The notes beneath the pieces are model-generated. The model saw only the letters and a list, made by a program, of their open reading frames with translations. It made no database searches and had not been told where the DNA came from. From Oscillospiraceae bacterium (GTDB lineage: Bacteria > Bacillota > Clostridia > Oscillospirales > Ruminococcaceae), in the NCBI GenBank assembly GCA_003508605.1, contig DNUB01000143.1:917-6254 (forward strand): 5,338 bases of DNA, written 5' to 3'. This document shows, piece by piece, positions 5,329 through 5,338 of this stretch; positions within the stretch are counted from its first letter, which is position 1; the number at the start of each line of letters is the position of its first letter. Made by a program: the position numbers and the translations under genes.

Positions 5329-5338
5329 AATCACTTAC

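Noticed and set aside
1..5338. Search for a defence system, mobile element, CRISPR array, tRNA or toxin-antitoxin pair
   Set aside because: Every long frame on the + strand belongs to a known housekeeping or common accessory family. No direct repeats, terminal inverted repeats, integrase or tRNA-like folds were seen.

Overview
The window is a conserved chromosomal housekeeping block from a Gram-positive anaerobe, most likely a Clostridia member (Oscillospiraceae/Ruminococcaceae-like; inference). The evidence is the order L21 – Prp – L27 – Obg, an L27 with the N-terminal extension found in Firmicutes and relatives, AGGAG-type ribosome binding sites, moderate GC content, and a stand-alone Mini-ribonuclease III. 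All genes lie on the + strand. There are no RNA genes, insertion sequences, CRISPR repeats or phage genes.

Positions 1-359 hold no protein gene. They contain a perfect hairpin at the left edge, a near-consensus extended -10 promoter (161-189), and a transcribed leader of about 165 nt. The leader folds by eye into a multi-branched structure closed by a long-range helix, as expected for an autoregulatory ribosomal protein leader upstream of rplU. The first operon is rplU (360-668), prp (685-1002) and rpmA (1025-1303). Prp is the cysteine protease that removes the N-terminal extension of L27, so protease and substrate sit side by side. An intrinsic terminator follows rpmA (1314-1342).

The second gene set starts after that terminator. 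It consists of a GNAT acetyltransferase (1422-1925), the ribosome-assembly GTPase obgE (1945-3222), the 23S rRNA-processing nuclease mrnC (3226-3627), a YitT-family membrane protein (3605-4528) and the YebC/PmpR-family translation factor (4597-5328). Gaps are 19, 3, -23 and 68 nt, so the first four look co-transcribed. yebC may have an additional weak promoter. No convincing promoter was found for the GNAT-obgE part, so read-through from the rplU promoter is possible.

Functionally the block is about making and running the 50S subunit: two 50S proteins, the protease that matures one of them, a 50S assembly GTPase, an rRNA 23S end-trimming nuclease, and a YebC-family translation factor or regulator. 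The acetyltransferase and the YitT-family membrane protein are accessory genes of unknown role. I do not see an undescribed system. The most interesting non-coding element is the rplU leader, and the most interesting accessory gene is the GNAT between the terminator and obgE.
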